A program made the translations under genes and the position numbers. Under the pieces are notes generated by a model, which worked only from the letters and a program-made list of their open reading frames with translations, was not told the DNA's origin and ran no database searches. Source: Ensifer canadensis (lineage in GTDB: Bacteria > Pseudomonadota > Alphaproteobacteria > Rhizobiales > Rhizobiaceae). Taken from it: a stretch of DNA of 64,000 bases. Of this stretch, positions 24,850-32,804 are shown piece by piece. Location: NCBI RefSeq assembly GCF_017488845.2, contig NZ_CP083373.1:718208-782207 (forward strand). The letters are read 5' to 3'. The stretch's first letter is position 1. Every line of letters starts with the position of its first letter.

Positions 24850-25068
24850 GAATGGGGTTCGGCAGGATCGAAACGCGATCGTCGGAATGCCAGAAGTTGC
24901 CGCGGGTCAAAACGGCCGCAGATGAACCGGCATTGGTTCGACGACAATCATCGCGGCGATCCCGATTGCCCGTTCTGTGTAGTAGGCTGCATGACGTTCC
25001 GTCGGGCGGCCCTCCACCGCCGTGTTTGCCGTCAGTGCGCCCCCGGCGGCGAGGGGATAGGGATTGAG
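24850..25068 (-). pseudogene. Relic of an Old Yellow Enzyme-family demethylase N-terminus
   Basis: Minus-strand frames read PTERHAAYYTERAIGIAAMIVVEPMPVH and, after a frame change, VLTRGNFWHSDDR. This resembles the start of DgcA-type NADH:flavin oxidoreductases (PTERxxxYHxERAxGGxxLIxTExxxVH ... ). It lies just downstream of the betaine ABC transporter genes and may be the remains of a demethylase once encoded with them. Confidence 0.5.
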
Positions 25069-25153
25069 TTGGTAGTGCCTCGGCCACCTCGCGCTTTCGG
25101 GGCAAAGGCCGGCCACCCGGAGCATGCAGCGTTTGGGCGACCGACCAGTCATG

Positions 25154-26233
25154 TCACGCGGCGGTAGCTGCGACCGTCATTGTGCGATCGTAGGCTTCAT
25201 GCGCATTGACCATCGCACCGGCCAGCTGGCGAAACGTGACGGTGCCGAGAGGCTTGCCGGAAGAATCGACGACGGTGATGTCGCCTTCGGGTGCAGCTGT
25301 GAGCGCACGTACCGCCTCTTCGATCGTGAAATCGGCGGGAATCCGTTGCCCGCTATCGACAGCGCCCGCCCCAAGTGGCGTCATGATGGCCTCAACATGC
25401 ACGACGCGGCCCCGGTTCACCTCCTTCACGAAGTTCGCGACATAGTCGTCGGCGGGTCTCAACACGATATCCTGGCTGGTCCCCTGCTGTATGACCTCGC
25501 CGTCGCGCAGAATGGCGATCTGGTCGCCGAGCCTCAAAGCCTCGTCGAGGTCGTGGGTGATGAAGACGATCGTCTTCTTGATCTCCTTTTGTAGGTCCAG
25601 AAGCACCGTCTGCATATCCGTGCGGATGAGCGGGTCGAGTGCCGAATAAGCCTCATCCATCAAGAGCACCGGTGCGTCGTTGGCAAGCGCCCGGGCAAGG
25701 CCGACGCGCTGCTGCATGCCGCCCGACAGCTGGTTCGGGTACTTCTGCTCGAAACCTCTGAGCCCGACGCGCTCCAGCCATCGCATGGCGGTATCGATGC
25801 TCTGCGCGTGAGACACACCCTGGATTTCAAGGCCGAAGATAGTGTTGTCGAGCACGCTGCGGTGCGGAAGAAGGGCAAACTTCTGGAATACCATGGCCGT
25901 CTGGTGACGACGGAATTCGCGCAAATCCTTATCCGGCATCTTCACCACATCGATGCCGTCGACGAGGACTTCGCCGGCTGTCGGGTCGATCAGCCGGTTG
26001 ATGTGGCGGATGAGCGTCGATTTGCCCGATCCGGAAAGCCCCATGATCACCTGAATGGAGCCCGACGGCATTTCGATGTTGATGTCGCGAAGTCCGAGCA
26101 CGTGTCCGTGCCGCTCATTCAGTTCGGTCTTGGTCAGACCGCTCCTGACGGCCTCGACATGAGCCTGCGCATTCGGCCCGAAGATCTTGTAGAGATGGCG
26201 GATCGCGATGCCGCCGAAAGCATGGTCAGCCAT
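25154..26233 (-). CDS. Glycine/proline betaine ABC transporter ATPase
   Basis: 359 residues. Walker A GLSGSGKST, Q-loop VFQKFALLPHRSV, signature LSGGMQQRVGLARAL, Walker B LLMDEAYSALDPLIR and switch His in FITHDLDEA are all present. The long N-terminus and C-terminal regulatory domain are those of ProV/OpuAA/ChoV. ATG 26233 has GGGAGG upstream and overlaps the permease gene by 8 bp. It powers import of quaternary ammonium compounds. Last gene of the SBP-permease-ATPase operon. Confidence 0.93.
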   Translation of the reverse strand: MADHAFGGIAIRHLYKIFGPNAQAHVEAVRSGLTKTELNERHGHVLGLRDINIEMPSGSIQVIMGLSGSGKSTLIRHINRLIDPTAGEVLVDGIDVVKMPDKDLREFRRHQTAMVFQKFALLPHRSVLDNTIFGLEIQGVSHAQSIDTAMRWLERVGLRGFEQKYPNQLSGGMQQRVGLARALANDAPVLLMDEAYSALDPLIRTDMQTVLLDLQKEIKKTIVFITHDLDEALRLGDQIAILRDGEVIQQGTSQDIVLRPADDYVANFVKEVNRGRVVHVEAIMTPLGAGAVDSGQRIPADFTIEEAVRALTAAPEGDITVVDSSGKPLGTVTFRQLAGAMVNAHEAYDRTMTVAATAA

Positions 26234-27113
26234 GGACAACCTCCCGATGCTTCTGGAGCCGTTCACCATAGGCCTGACTGACACGGTCGAACATGATAGC
26301 AATGCCGACGATGGCAAGGCCATTGAAGATGCCGAGCGTGAAGTATTGGTTCGCGATCGCTTTGAGCACCGGCTGGCCAAGACCTTGAACGCCGATCATC
26401 GAAGCGATGACGACCATGGCGAGCGCCATCATGATGGTCTGGTTGATGCCGGCCATGATGGTTGGAAGCGCTAGGGGCAGCTGCACCTTGAAAAGCTTCT
26501 GTCTGTTGTCAGCGCCAAAGGCGTCGGCCGCCTCCAGCACATCCTTGTCGACGAGACGAATGCCGAGATTGGTGAGCCGGATCATCGGCGGGATGGCATA
26601 GATGACAACGGCGATCAGACCGGGAACCTTGCCGATGCCGAGCAGCATGACGACGGGTATCAGGTAAACAAAGCTCGGCATGGTCTGCATCACGTCGAGC
26701 ACGGGATTGACGATCCGCTGGACCTTGTCCGAGCGCGACATCAGAATGCCGGTCGGCAGTCCGATCGCGATCGACAGAACGGTGCACACGAAGATCATCG
26801 AGATCGTCCGCATCGTGTCGTCCCACATGCCGAAGTAGCCGATCAACAACAGCGTCGCGAGACAGCCGCCGACGATCCGCAGGCTCCTCGTGGCTGCCCA
26901 GGCGATGACCAGGATCAGGAGCGTGATGATCGGCCAAGGCGTCTTGGTCATGAACCGATCGGCGGCGATCAGAAAATGCTGCAGGGGCGTGAAGAAGCCC
27001 TCGATCAGGTCGCCGTAGCTGCGCGTAAAGCCGCGAAAAGTCTCGTCGATGACCTTCTTCAGATCTCGAAGTGCGTTGTCGTTCATGTGAGGAAATTGAT
27101 AAAACCAGTCCAT
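26226..27113 (-). CDS. Glycine/proline betaine ABC transporter permease
   Basis: 295 residues of the ProW/ChoW type: a cytoplasmic N-terminus, then about six or seven membrane helices (residues 60-280). The EAA loop reads EAADAFGADNRQKLFKVQLPLALPTIMAG. Forms the membrane channel with the ATPase at 25154 and the binding protein at 27216. Separated from the binding-protein gene by a hairpin. Confidence 0.93.
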   Translation of the reverse strand: MDWFYQFPHMNDNALRDLKKVIDETFRGFTRSYGDLIEGFFTPLQHFLIAADRFMTKTPWPIITLLILVIAWAATRSLRIVGGCLATLLLIGYFGMWDDTMRTISMIFVCTVLSIAIGLPTGILMSRSDKVQRIVNPVLDVMQTMPSFVYLIPVVMLLGIGKVPGLIAVVIYAIPPMIRLTNLGIRLVDKDVLEAADAFGADNRQKLFKVQLPLALPTIMAGINQTIMMALAMVVIASMIGVQGLGQPVLKAIANQYFTLGIFNGLAIVGIAIMFDRVSQAYGERLQKHREVVHG

Positions 27114-27168
27114 TCGGTTCCCCTTCTCGAAAGAGCCGATCCGTTCTTGTTGTTATATCGGCACGCAC

Positions 27169-27197
27169 GGTGCGGTGTGCCGAAAGCGCACCGCACC
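27169..27197 (-). promoter_or_regulatory. Intercistronic hairpin
   Basis: GGTGCGGTG and CACCGCACC form a perfect 9-bp stem between the binding-protein stop and the permease start. This is the usual position of stem-loops that stabilise the binding-protein mRNA and lower downstream expression. Confidence 0.55.
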
Positions 27198-27215
27198 GGC
27201 GTTCGGCAGTGGTGA

Positions 27216-28217
27216 TTAAAGCGCAGCCTCGATCTTGGTGGCGGCCTCCGGGGAAACCCACTTCTTCCAGATATCCGGGTTTTCTTCGAGGAAGTGCTTG
27301 GCACCTTCTTCGCCGCTCGCCTGGTTGTCGGTCATCCAGGCCATGAGCTTGGCGATCGTCTCATTGCTCCAGGAGCGTTTGTTGAGATAATCCATGACCT
27401 CGGGGCCTGCCTTTTCGGAAAAGGGCTTGGCGACGAGCGTAACGATCGTGTCGACCGGCCATGCGCTGGGTTTGGGGTCGGTGCATTCGGCAACCGTAAT
27501 GCAGCGCTTCCACTCGGCCGTATTGTATGGCACGCCGGCTTGCAGCTGCACCATCTCGTATTTGCCGAGAAGGGCGGTCGGCGCCCAGTAGTAGCCGACC
27601 CAGCCTTCCTTGCGTTCGTAGGCCTTGGCGATTGAACCGTCGAGACCTGCGGCGGATCCGGTGTCAACGAGAGTCCAGCCGGCTTTTTCAGCTTCGAAGG
27701 CCTTGTACAGCTGTGCGGTTACGACGGTGCCTCCCCAACCCTGCGGCCCGTTGAAGATTGCCCCCTTGCTCGGGTCTTCAGGATCCTTGATAAGATCGGG
27801 ATGTTTCAGGAGGTCGGGAATTGTCTTGATGTCGGGGTGGGCATCGGCAAAGTACTTCGGGATCCACCAGCCTTGGATGCCGCCGTCGGGAAGGGGAGAG
27901 CCAACCTTGACGATGCGACCTTCCTCCGTACCTTTCTTGACCACGTCGGGCAGCAGATCGATCCAGGCTTCCGGCGCGATATCAGGCTCGCCTTTTTCCG
28001 CCATCGACGTGATGGTTGGGACGGTGTCTCCGATGGTGATCTCGGCGCTGCAGCCGTAACCTTCATTGAGGATGATCTTGTCGAGGTTGGAAATTACCTC
28101 GGCACTTTGCCAATTCATGCTGGCGATTGTGACGCCGCCGCAGTCCGCAGCATTGGCGAGCGACGAACCAGTGACGGTTCCAAGAAACAGGCATGTCGAT
28201 GCAAGCAAGCGTTTCAT
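27216..28217 (-). CDS. Glycine/proline betaine ABC transporter substrate-binding protein
   Basis: 333 residues with a Sec signal peptide (1-23, ANAADC). The OpuAC/ProX/ChoX fold is suggested by tryptophan-rich ligand segments (SMNWQSAEV, PEAWIDLL, QGWWIPKYF, VGYYWAPTALL), which form an aromatic cage for a quaternary ammonium group. Periplasmic. First of the three transporter genes, expressed from upstream of or behind the ProC-like gene 66 bp away. The exact betaine (proline betaine, glycine betaine, carnitine) cannot be told from sequence. Confidence 0.93.
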   Translation of the reverse strand: MKRLLASTCLFLGTVTGSSLANAADCGGVTIASMNWQSAEVISNLDKIILNEGYGCSAEITIGDTVPTITSMAEKGEPDIAPEAWIDLLPDVVKKGTEEGRIVKVGSPLPDGGIQGWWIPKYFADAHPDIKTIPDLLKHPDLIKDPEDPSKGAIFNGPQGWGGTVVTAQLYKAFEAEKAGWTLVDTGSAAGLDGSIAKAYERKEGWVGYYWAPTALLGKYEMVQLQAGVPYNTAEWKRCITVAECTDPKPSAWPVDTIVTLVAKPFSEKAGPEVMDYLNKRSWSNETIAKLMAWMTDNQASGEEGAKHFLEENPDIWKKWVSPEAATKIEAAL

Positions 28218-28283
28218 TATCGTTCCCTCTTTTGGCGGCTTATCTTTTGAAAGCGGAGTGCCGCGGAACCCGCCCTTACGGCG

Positions 28284-29084
28284 CTAGGAGGCTTCCCCCA
28301 TGCCAACCGATTTCCTCAATGCAGCCGTCAACCCGCGCGAAACGGCATCATCGAACCCGGCCGCGCGCATCTCCTCGATCGCGGCAGCTGTGGTGCCGCG
28401 ATAGTCAAGGAAGGTCTGGACTGTTTCACTGGGACAGTCGTCCCGCTGTTCCAGCAGCCGGCCCGCACCCACCATGAGGGTGTTGACGGCCCGCTTGGCG
28501 ATCTCGGGCGACAGTCCATGCGAGATGGCGTCTGTCATCATCGCTTCGGCGAGCAGCGCCGGAAAGGCGGGCCCCGATCCGGTGAGGCCGGTCAGATAGT
28601 CGATTTCCGCCTCTTCGCACACTTCATCTTGAGAGCCGCAGGCATCGAATATAGCCCGCACGATCGCCCGATCATCTTTTCGCAAGCCGGCCGTGGCGAT
28701 CCAAGGCGTGTAGGACTTTCGAACTTCGGCCGCCGCATTCGGCAGGGCACGAACCACACGGTCCGTCCGGTGGTGCGCACAAAGAGCGCTCAGGCGAATA
28801 CCCGCCATGACGGAGATGAGAAGCTTGCCTTCGGCATCGACGTTCAGGGTGGGCCAGTCCGCCGGGCGGACGGAGAGAACGATAACGTCAGAGCGGTCGG
28901 CGAGTGCCTGGTTGTCTGATGTCCAGGAGGAGCGGTTGAAACGGTAGGGACGCTCGCGGCGATAGGAGAGGGACAGGTTTTCAGGTTCAACGACGCCTGC
29001 GCCGACAATGGCTTTGGCTATTGCGCCGCCCAGCCATCCGGCACCACCAAGTACGCCAACCCTCAAAGGTCCGCCCGTTTCCAT
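28284..29084 (-). CDS. Pyrroline-5-carboxylate reductase-like protein
   Basis: 266 residues. Rossmann start VGVLGGAGWLGGAI (near residue 9), NADP-type RRERPYR, a central VVRALPNAAAEV stretch and the ProC dimer-domain signature LTGLTGSGPAFPALLAEAM. This is the P5C reductase family, but the N-terminal loop is not a standard GxGxMA. It lies between the betaine transporter and the TetR gene. A link to proline made by demethylation of proline betaine is plausible but unproven. ATG 29084 is chosen; the stop of the TetR gene lies 8 bp before it. Confidence 0.85.
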   Translation of the reverse strand: METGGPLRVGVLGGAGWLGGAIAKAIVGAGVVEPENLSLSYRRERPYRFNRSSWTSDNQALADRSDVIVLSVRPADWPTLNVDAEGKLLISVMAGIRLSALCAHHRTDRVVRALPNAAAEVRKSYTPWIATAGLRKDDRAIVRAIFDACGSQDEVCEEAEIDYLTGLTGSGPAFPALLAEAMMTDAISHGLSPEIAKRAVNTLMVGAGRLLEQRDDCPSETVQTFLDYRGTTAAAIEEMRAAGFDDAVSRGLTAALRKSVGMGEAS

Positions 29085-29091
29085 TGTTCTC

Positions 29092-29715
29092 TCACTCTGC
29101 TTTGTAGCCATGCCGGGCGTAGAAGCGGTCGAGCTCCCTCTGCTGCGGCGTTTGTCCGGTATAAATCGCGATGTAATCCGGAATGCGCCTCATACGGAGC
29201 GCCAGGTCCTCCTTGGACTGCATCGAGATGTATCCAATCTGGACCAGGTAGGTTGTTCGCGCGCGAACATCCGCTGGTCCCGCCTCGTAGCCGAAACGCA
29301 TAAACATGCGGCCCAGCGCCTCCATTCTGACCTGATCGGCCTGCTGGACTTCGGCCAGTATCTCCGGCGATTGCAGCGCCCAGCTACGAACGGCGAATTC
29401 GAACTGGGAGTCAAACAGGTCCTTGCTCACCCAGCAGTCGAAAACGTTCAGCATCGCCTCGGCCAGGGACTCCGCATAGGCTTCGGATTGCTTGACGAGG
29501 TTACCCGTATTCTTCTCCCTCCAGCGCGCAATGAGAGCGTTCAACAGTTCCTCGCGGTCCTTGAAGAACCAATAGAAGCTAGTCCGGGAAAGATTGAGCC
29601 GTTTGGCCAACGGCAGGATCTTCACCGACTCCACGCCAGACTCGAGCAGGGAGTCGTAGGCCGCTTCGAGCCACCCCTCCTGAGAACCGCGCCAGCCGGT
29701 GTCACTCTGTTCCAT
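29092..29715 (-). CDS. TetR-family regulator of the betaine genes
   Basis: 207 residues, N-terminal helix-turn-helix (residues 15-60, VKILPLAKRLNLSRTSFYWFFKDREELL), then a ligand-binding helical domain with BetI/AcrR-like length. AGGAGG five bases before the ATG. It is divergent from the demethylase gene at 29865. The 149-bp gap carries two copies of an ACAC-N2-GTGT operator, so it probably represses both directions until a betaine or demethylation intermediate binds. Confidence 0.9.
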   Translation of the reverse strand: MEQSDTGWRGSQEGWLEAAYDSLLESGVESVKILPLAKRLNLSRTSFYWFFKDREELLNALIARWREKNTGNLVKQSEAYAESLAEAMLNVFDCWVSKDLFDSQFEFAVRSWALQSPEILAEVQQADQVRMEALGRMFMRFGYEAGPADVRARTTYLVQIGYISMQSKEDLALRMRRIPDYIAIYTGQTPQQRELDRFYARHGYKAE

Positions 29716-29752
29716 GATTACCTCCTAACAAATCCAAAGGACTGCTTCAAGC

Positions 29753-29770
29753 AAAATGTACACGAGTGTC
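29753..29770. promoter_or_regulatory. TetR operator, left copy
   Basis: AAAATGTACACGAGTGTC, the inverted complement of the site at 29802-29819 with one mismatch. Core ACAC-GA-GTGT. Confidence 0.65.
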
Positions 29771-29801
29771 GAAGTTCCAAACTACGGTGTTTTTGTTTGT
29801 T

Positions 29802-29819
29802 GACACTTGTGTACATTTT
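29802..29819. promoter_or_regulatory. TetR operator, right copy
   Basis: GACACTTGTGTACATTTT, core ACAC-TT-GTGT. It is 49 bp centre to centre from the left copy, in the gap between the TetR and demethylase genes. Confidence 0.65.
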
Positions 29820-29864
29820 CGCTTACCGTTGCGAATTAAAGTCCCTTAAACCGGAGCCCCTCGC

Positions 29865-31901
29865 ATGTCGAACGATCCCCTGCTTCAGCCGTTTCAGTTG
29901 AAGCATTTGACCCTGCGCAACCGCATCATCGTCACGTCCCACGAGCCTGCCTACCCAGAAGACGGTATGCCGAAGGGCCGCTACCGCGCCTATACGGTTG
30001 AACGGGCGAAGGGCGGTGTGGCGCTGACGATGACTGCCGGCTCAGCTGCAGTCTCGAAAGACAGCCCCCCGGTCTTCAACAATCTGCTAGCTTACAAGGA
30101 CGAGATCGTGCCGTGGATTAGGCAGATGACGGACGCTGTGCACGATGAGGGCGCCGCGATCATGATCCAGCTCACTCATCTCGGCAGGCGCACCCGCTGG
30201 GACAAGGGCGACTGGCTCCCGGTCATTGCACCCTCGCACCATCGCGAAGCCTCACACCGCGCGTTTCCGAAGAAGATCGAAGACTGGGATATCGAGCGCA
30301 TCATCAAGGACTTCGCTGACGCGGCCGAGCGTATGAAGGCCGGTGGTATGGATGGCGTCGAACTTGAAGCCTACGGCCATCTCATCGACCAGTTCACCTC
30401 GCCGCTCACCAACGAGCTCGATGGTCCCTATGGTGGTTCGCTCGACAATCGCTTGCGTTTCTGTTTCGACGTCTTCAAGGCAATGCGTGAAAGGGTCGGT
30501 GACGACTTCATCCTGGGCGTTCGCTATACAGCCGACGAATGTCTTCCCGGCGGGACCGGAATGAGCGAAGGCATTGAGATCTCAAAACGCCTTCGCGACA
30601 GCGGCCTTATAGACTATCTGAATGTTATTCGCGGCCATATCGATACGGATGCGGGTCTGACCGACGTCATCCCGATTCAGGGTATGGCAAATTCGCCGCA
30701 TCTTGATTTCGCGGGCGAGATCCGCGCCGCGACCAATTTTCCGACGTTCCATGCAGCCAAGATTCCGGATGTGGCAACCGCGCGCCACGCAATCGCGTCG
30801 GGCAAGGTGGACATGGTCGGAATGACCCGCGCGCACATGACCGACCCGCATATCGTGCGAAAGATCATGGAAAAGCGAGAGGATGATATCCGCCCCTGTG
30901 TCGGCGCCAACTACTGTCTTGACCGCATATATCAAGGTGGCATGGCCTTCTGCATCCATAATGCTGCGACCGGCCGGGAAGAAACGATGCCGCACCGGAT
31001 CCCGAAGGCGGTGGTCCGCAAGAAGGTCGTAATTGTGGGGGCGGGCCCAGCTGGCCTTGAAGCCGCTCGCGTCTCTGCGGAGCGGGGGCATGAGGTCGTC
31101 GTTTTCGAGGCCGCGAACAATCCGGGCGGCCAGATCCGGCTTACGGCCCAAAGCGAGCGCCGACGGGAAATGATCAGCATCATCGACTGGCGCATGAACC
31201 AGTGCGAAAAGCTCGGCGTCACCTTCCGGTTCAACAACTGGGCCGAGGCTGACACCGTGCATGCCGAAGCGCCCGATGTTGTCATCATCGCGACAGGCGG
31301 ACTGCCGCATACGGAGGTTCTTTCGAAGGGAAACGAGCTTGTCGTTTCCTCCTGGGACATCATCTCGGGTGATGTAAAGCCGGGAACCAACGTGCTCATC
31401 TTCGACGATGCGGGCGATCATGCTGGTCTTCAGGCTGCGGAGTTCCTCGCCAGGGCCGGTGCGAAAGTCGAGATCATGACGCCGGACCGTTCCTTCGCGC
31501 CGGAAGTCATGGCGATGAACCTCGTTCCCTACATGCGCTCGCTGCAGAAACTCGATGTCACCTTTACCGTCACCTACAGGCTGGAGGCGGCAGAGAAGAG
31601 CGGCAATCAGATCATCGCGCATGTCGGCAGCGACTATGGCGGCGTGGCCAAGCAGCAGACCTTCGATCAGATCGTCGTCAATCACGGCACCATTCCGCTC
31701 GATGACCTCTATTTCGAACTGAAGCCTGGTTCGAGGAACCTCGGCGAAGTGTCCTACGACGACCTGATTTCTGGAACGCCGCAATCGGTTGAACGCAACC
31801 CGGAAGGTGCCTACCAACTCTTCCGGATCGGCGATGCGGTCGCGGCGCGTAACACGCATGCGGCCATCTACGACGCGCTGCGTCTTGCCAAGGATCTCTA
31901 A
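29865..31901 (+). CDS. DgcA/StcD-like FMN, Fe-S and FAD N-methyl amino acid demethylase
   Basis: 678 residues. An OYE-type TIM barrel (residues 1-360: FQLKHLTLRNRIIV, QLTHLGRR, VELEAYGHLIDQF) is followed by a cluster motif CVGANYC-X11-C (near 345-365). A C-terminal FAD/NAD Rossmann pair follows (VVIVGAGPAGLEAARV near 385, and a second near 500). This is the trimethylamine-dehydrogenase-like architecture used by dimethylglycine (DgcA) and N-methylproline (StcD/HpbA) demethylases, oxidising N-methyl to formaldehyde. Position 3 of the usual four-Cys pattern (second Cys) is Ala. Faces the TetR gene and starts a two-gene operon. Confidence 0.9.
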   Translation: MSNDPLLQPFQLKHLTLRNRIIVTSHEPAYPEDGMPKGRYRAYTVERAKGGVALTMTAGSAAVSKDSPPVFNNLLAYKDEIVPWIRQMTDAVHDEGAAIMIQLTHLGRRTRWDKGDWLPVIAPSHHREASHRAFPKKIEDWDIERIIKDFADAAERMKAGGMDGVELEAYGHLIDQFTSPLTNELDGPYGGSLDNRLRFCFDVFKAMRERVGDDFILGVRYTADECLPGGTGMSEGIEISKRLRDSGLIDYLNVIRGHIDTDAGLTDVIPIQGMANSPHLDFAGEIRAATNFPTFHAAKIPDVATARHAIASGKVDMVGMTRAHMTDPHIVRKIMEKREDDIRPCVGANYCLDRIYQGGMAFCIHNAATGREETMPHRIPKAVVRKKVVIVGAGPAGLEAARVSAERGHEVVVFEAANNPGGQIRLTAQSERRREMISIIDWRMNQCEKLGVTFRFNNWAEADTVHAEAPDVVIIATGGLPHTEVLSKGNELVVSSWDIISGDVKPGTNVLIFDDAGDHAGLQAAEFLARAGAKVEIMTPDRSFAPEVMAMNLVPYMRSLQKLDVTFTVTYRLEAAEKSGNQIIAHVGSDYGGVAKQQTFDQIVVNHGTIPLDDLYFELKPGSRNLGEVSYDDLISGTPQSVERNPEGAYQLFRIGDAVAARNTHAAIYDALRLAKDL

Positions 31902-31903
31902 CG

Positions 31904-32509
31904 ATGGCGCGGGTCGACGCTCTGCAAGCTTTTCTGGATGCGGCTTTCGTCGCGTTCGACCAATTCGCTCAGGATTTAAGGGCGCGCCGGTCCGTCATGG
32001 AGATATTTGCCCAACTCGAAGCGCCACAACCCCAACGCTTGAACATCGGAAAGCGCCTTCCGGTGTGCAACCGACATATCGAGAGCGTTCTGGCAACGAA
32101 AACCTGGCGACCGTCACTGGATGCGCTGATTGAGCGCTTCGCGGACCTTGAGCCGATGCTCGAATGGAAGTGGCGCTCCGTCTACGATCATACGGCAAGC
32201 GAGAATTTCCTGATGAGCCACGCCAATACGATGATCGTCGGACCGGGTGGCTTGGAGGACCGAAGTGACCTATGGCTTGGAGCGACGCTGATGGCGCCGA
32301 ACGTGCGTTATCCCGATCACGACCATGCCCCGGAAGAAACTTACCTGGTTCTGTCGGAGGGAGAGTTTCAGCATGGCACCTCCGAGTGGTTCTCACCCGG
32401 GGTCGGAGGCTCGTTTTACAATCCACCTGGTGTCCGGCACGCCATGCGCTCCGACGAAACGCCGTTGTTCGCCTTCTGGGCGTTGTTGCCTGATCGCCCG
32501 AGACATTGA
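31904..32509 (+). CDS. DMSP-lyase-like cupin (DddQ/DddL family fold)
   Basis: 201 residues. The C-terminal cupin carries the metal site YPDHDHAPEETYLVLSEGE (two His, Glu, Tyr) near residues 135-155 and a second His in GVRHAMRSDE. This is the arrangement of the dimethylsulfoniopropionate lyase family DddQ/DddL. The N-terminal helical part (1-90) also fits DddQ. It begins 2 bp after the demethylase stop, so it is co-transcribed. In a betaine operon it might act on DMSP, a betaine analogue, or on another betaine-derived acyl compound; I cannot say which. Confidence 0.75.
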   Translation: MARVDALQAFLDAAFVAFDQFAQDLRARRSVMEIFAQLEAPQPQRLNIGKRLPVCNRHIESVLATKTWRPSLDALIERFADLEPMLEWKWRSVYDHTASENFLMSHANTMIVGPGGLEDRSDLWLGATLMAPNVRYPDHDHAPEETYLVLSEGEFQHGTSEWFSPGVGGSFYNPPGVRHAMRSDETPLFAFWALLPDRPRH

Positions 32510-32804
32510 AGTGAACGGCTCGGGTGCAACCGAGCGCAGGAGGAACATTGCTGATAACCATGCCTGCGGCTGCACCAAGTGCTGAAGCCCGATGGTGCTG
32601 TCTTCTCGGACGTCGCCGCCGCCCCGACAGACAATGTCGAGATACGAGAAAACGGCGACGAGAGCTTGGTATTGAGGCCTATGACTGCCACAACACTGGC
32701 CTCATGGGACCCATCGCCACCTGGACGGCAAAGAAGAGTGGCGCGCTCGCGGCCTGACAAGCTAAGGCCCGACAATGAACCGGTGTCCCGATGCTCGGAT
32801 GATG
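32510..32804. other. Gap between convergent genes
   Basis: 295 bp. A short plus-strand frame reading DVAAAPTDNVEIRENGDESLVLRPM looks protein-like but has no start signal or known family; it may be a remnant. No clear terminator seen. Confidence 0.3.

Noticed and set aside
29777..29795. CCAAAC followed by seven bases in the TetR-demethylase gap
   Set aside because: The right half is TTTTTG rather than a TAG-like hexamer, and its neighbours are betaine genes; treated as chance.
30582..31859. Minus-strand frame of 425 codons inside the flavin demethylase
   Set aside because: High-GC shadow of a gene with complete TIM-barrel and Rossmann motifs.
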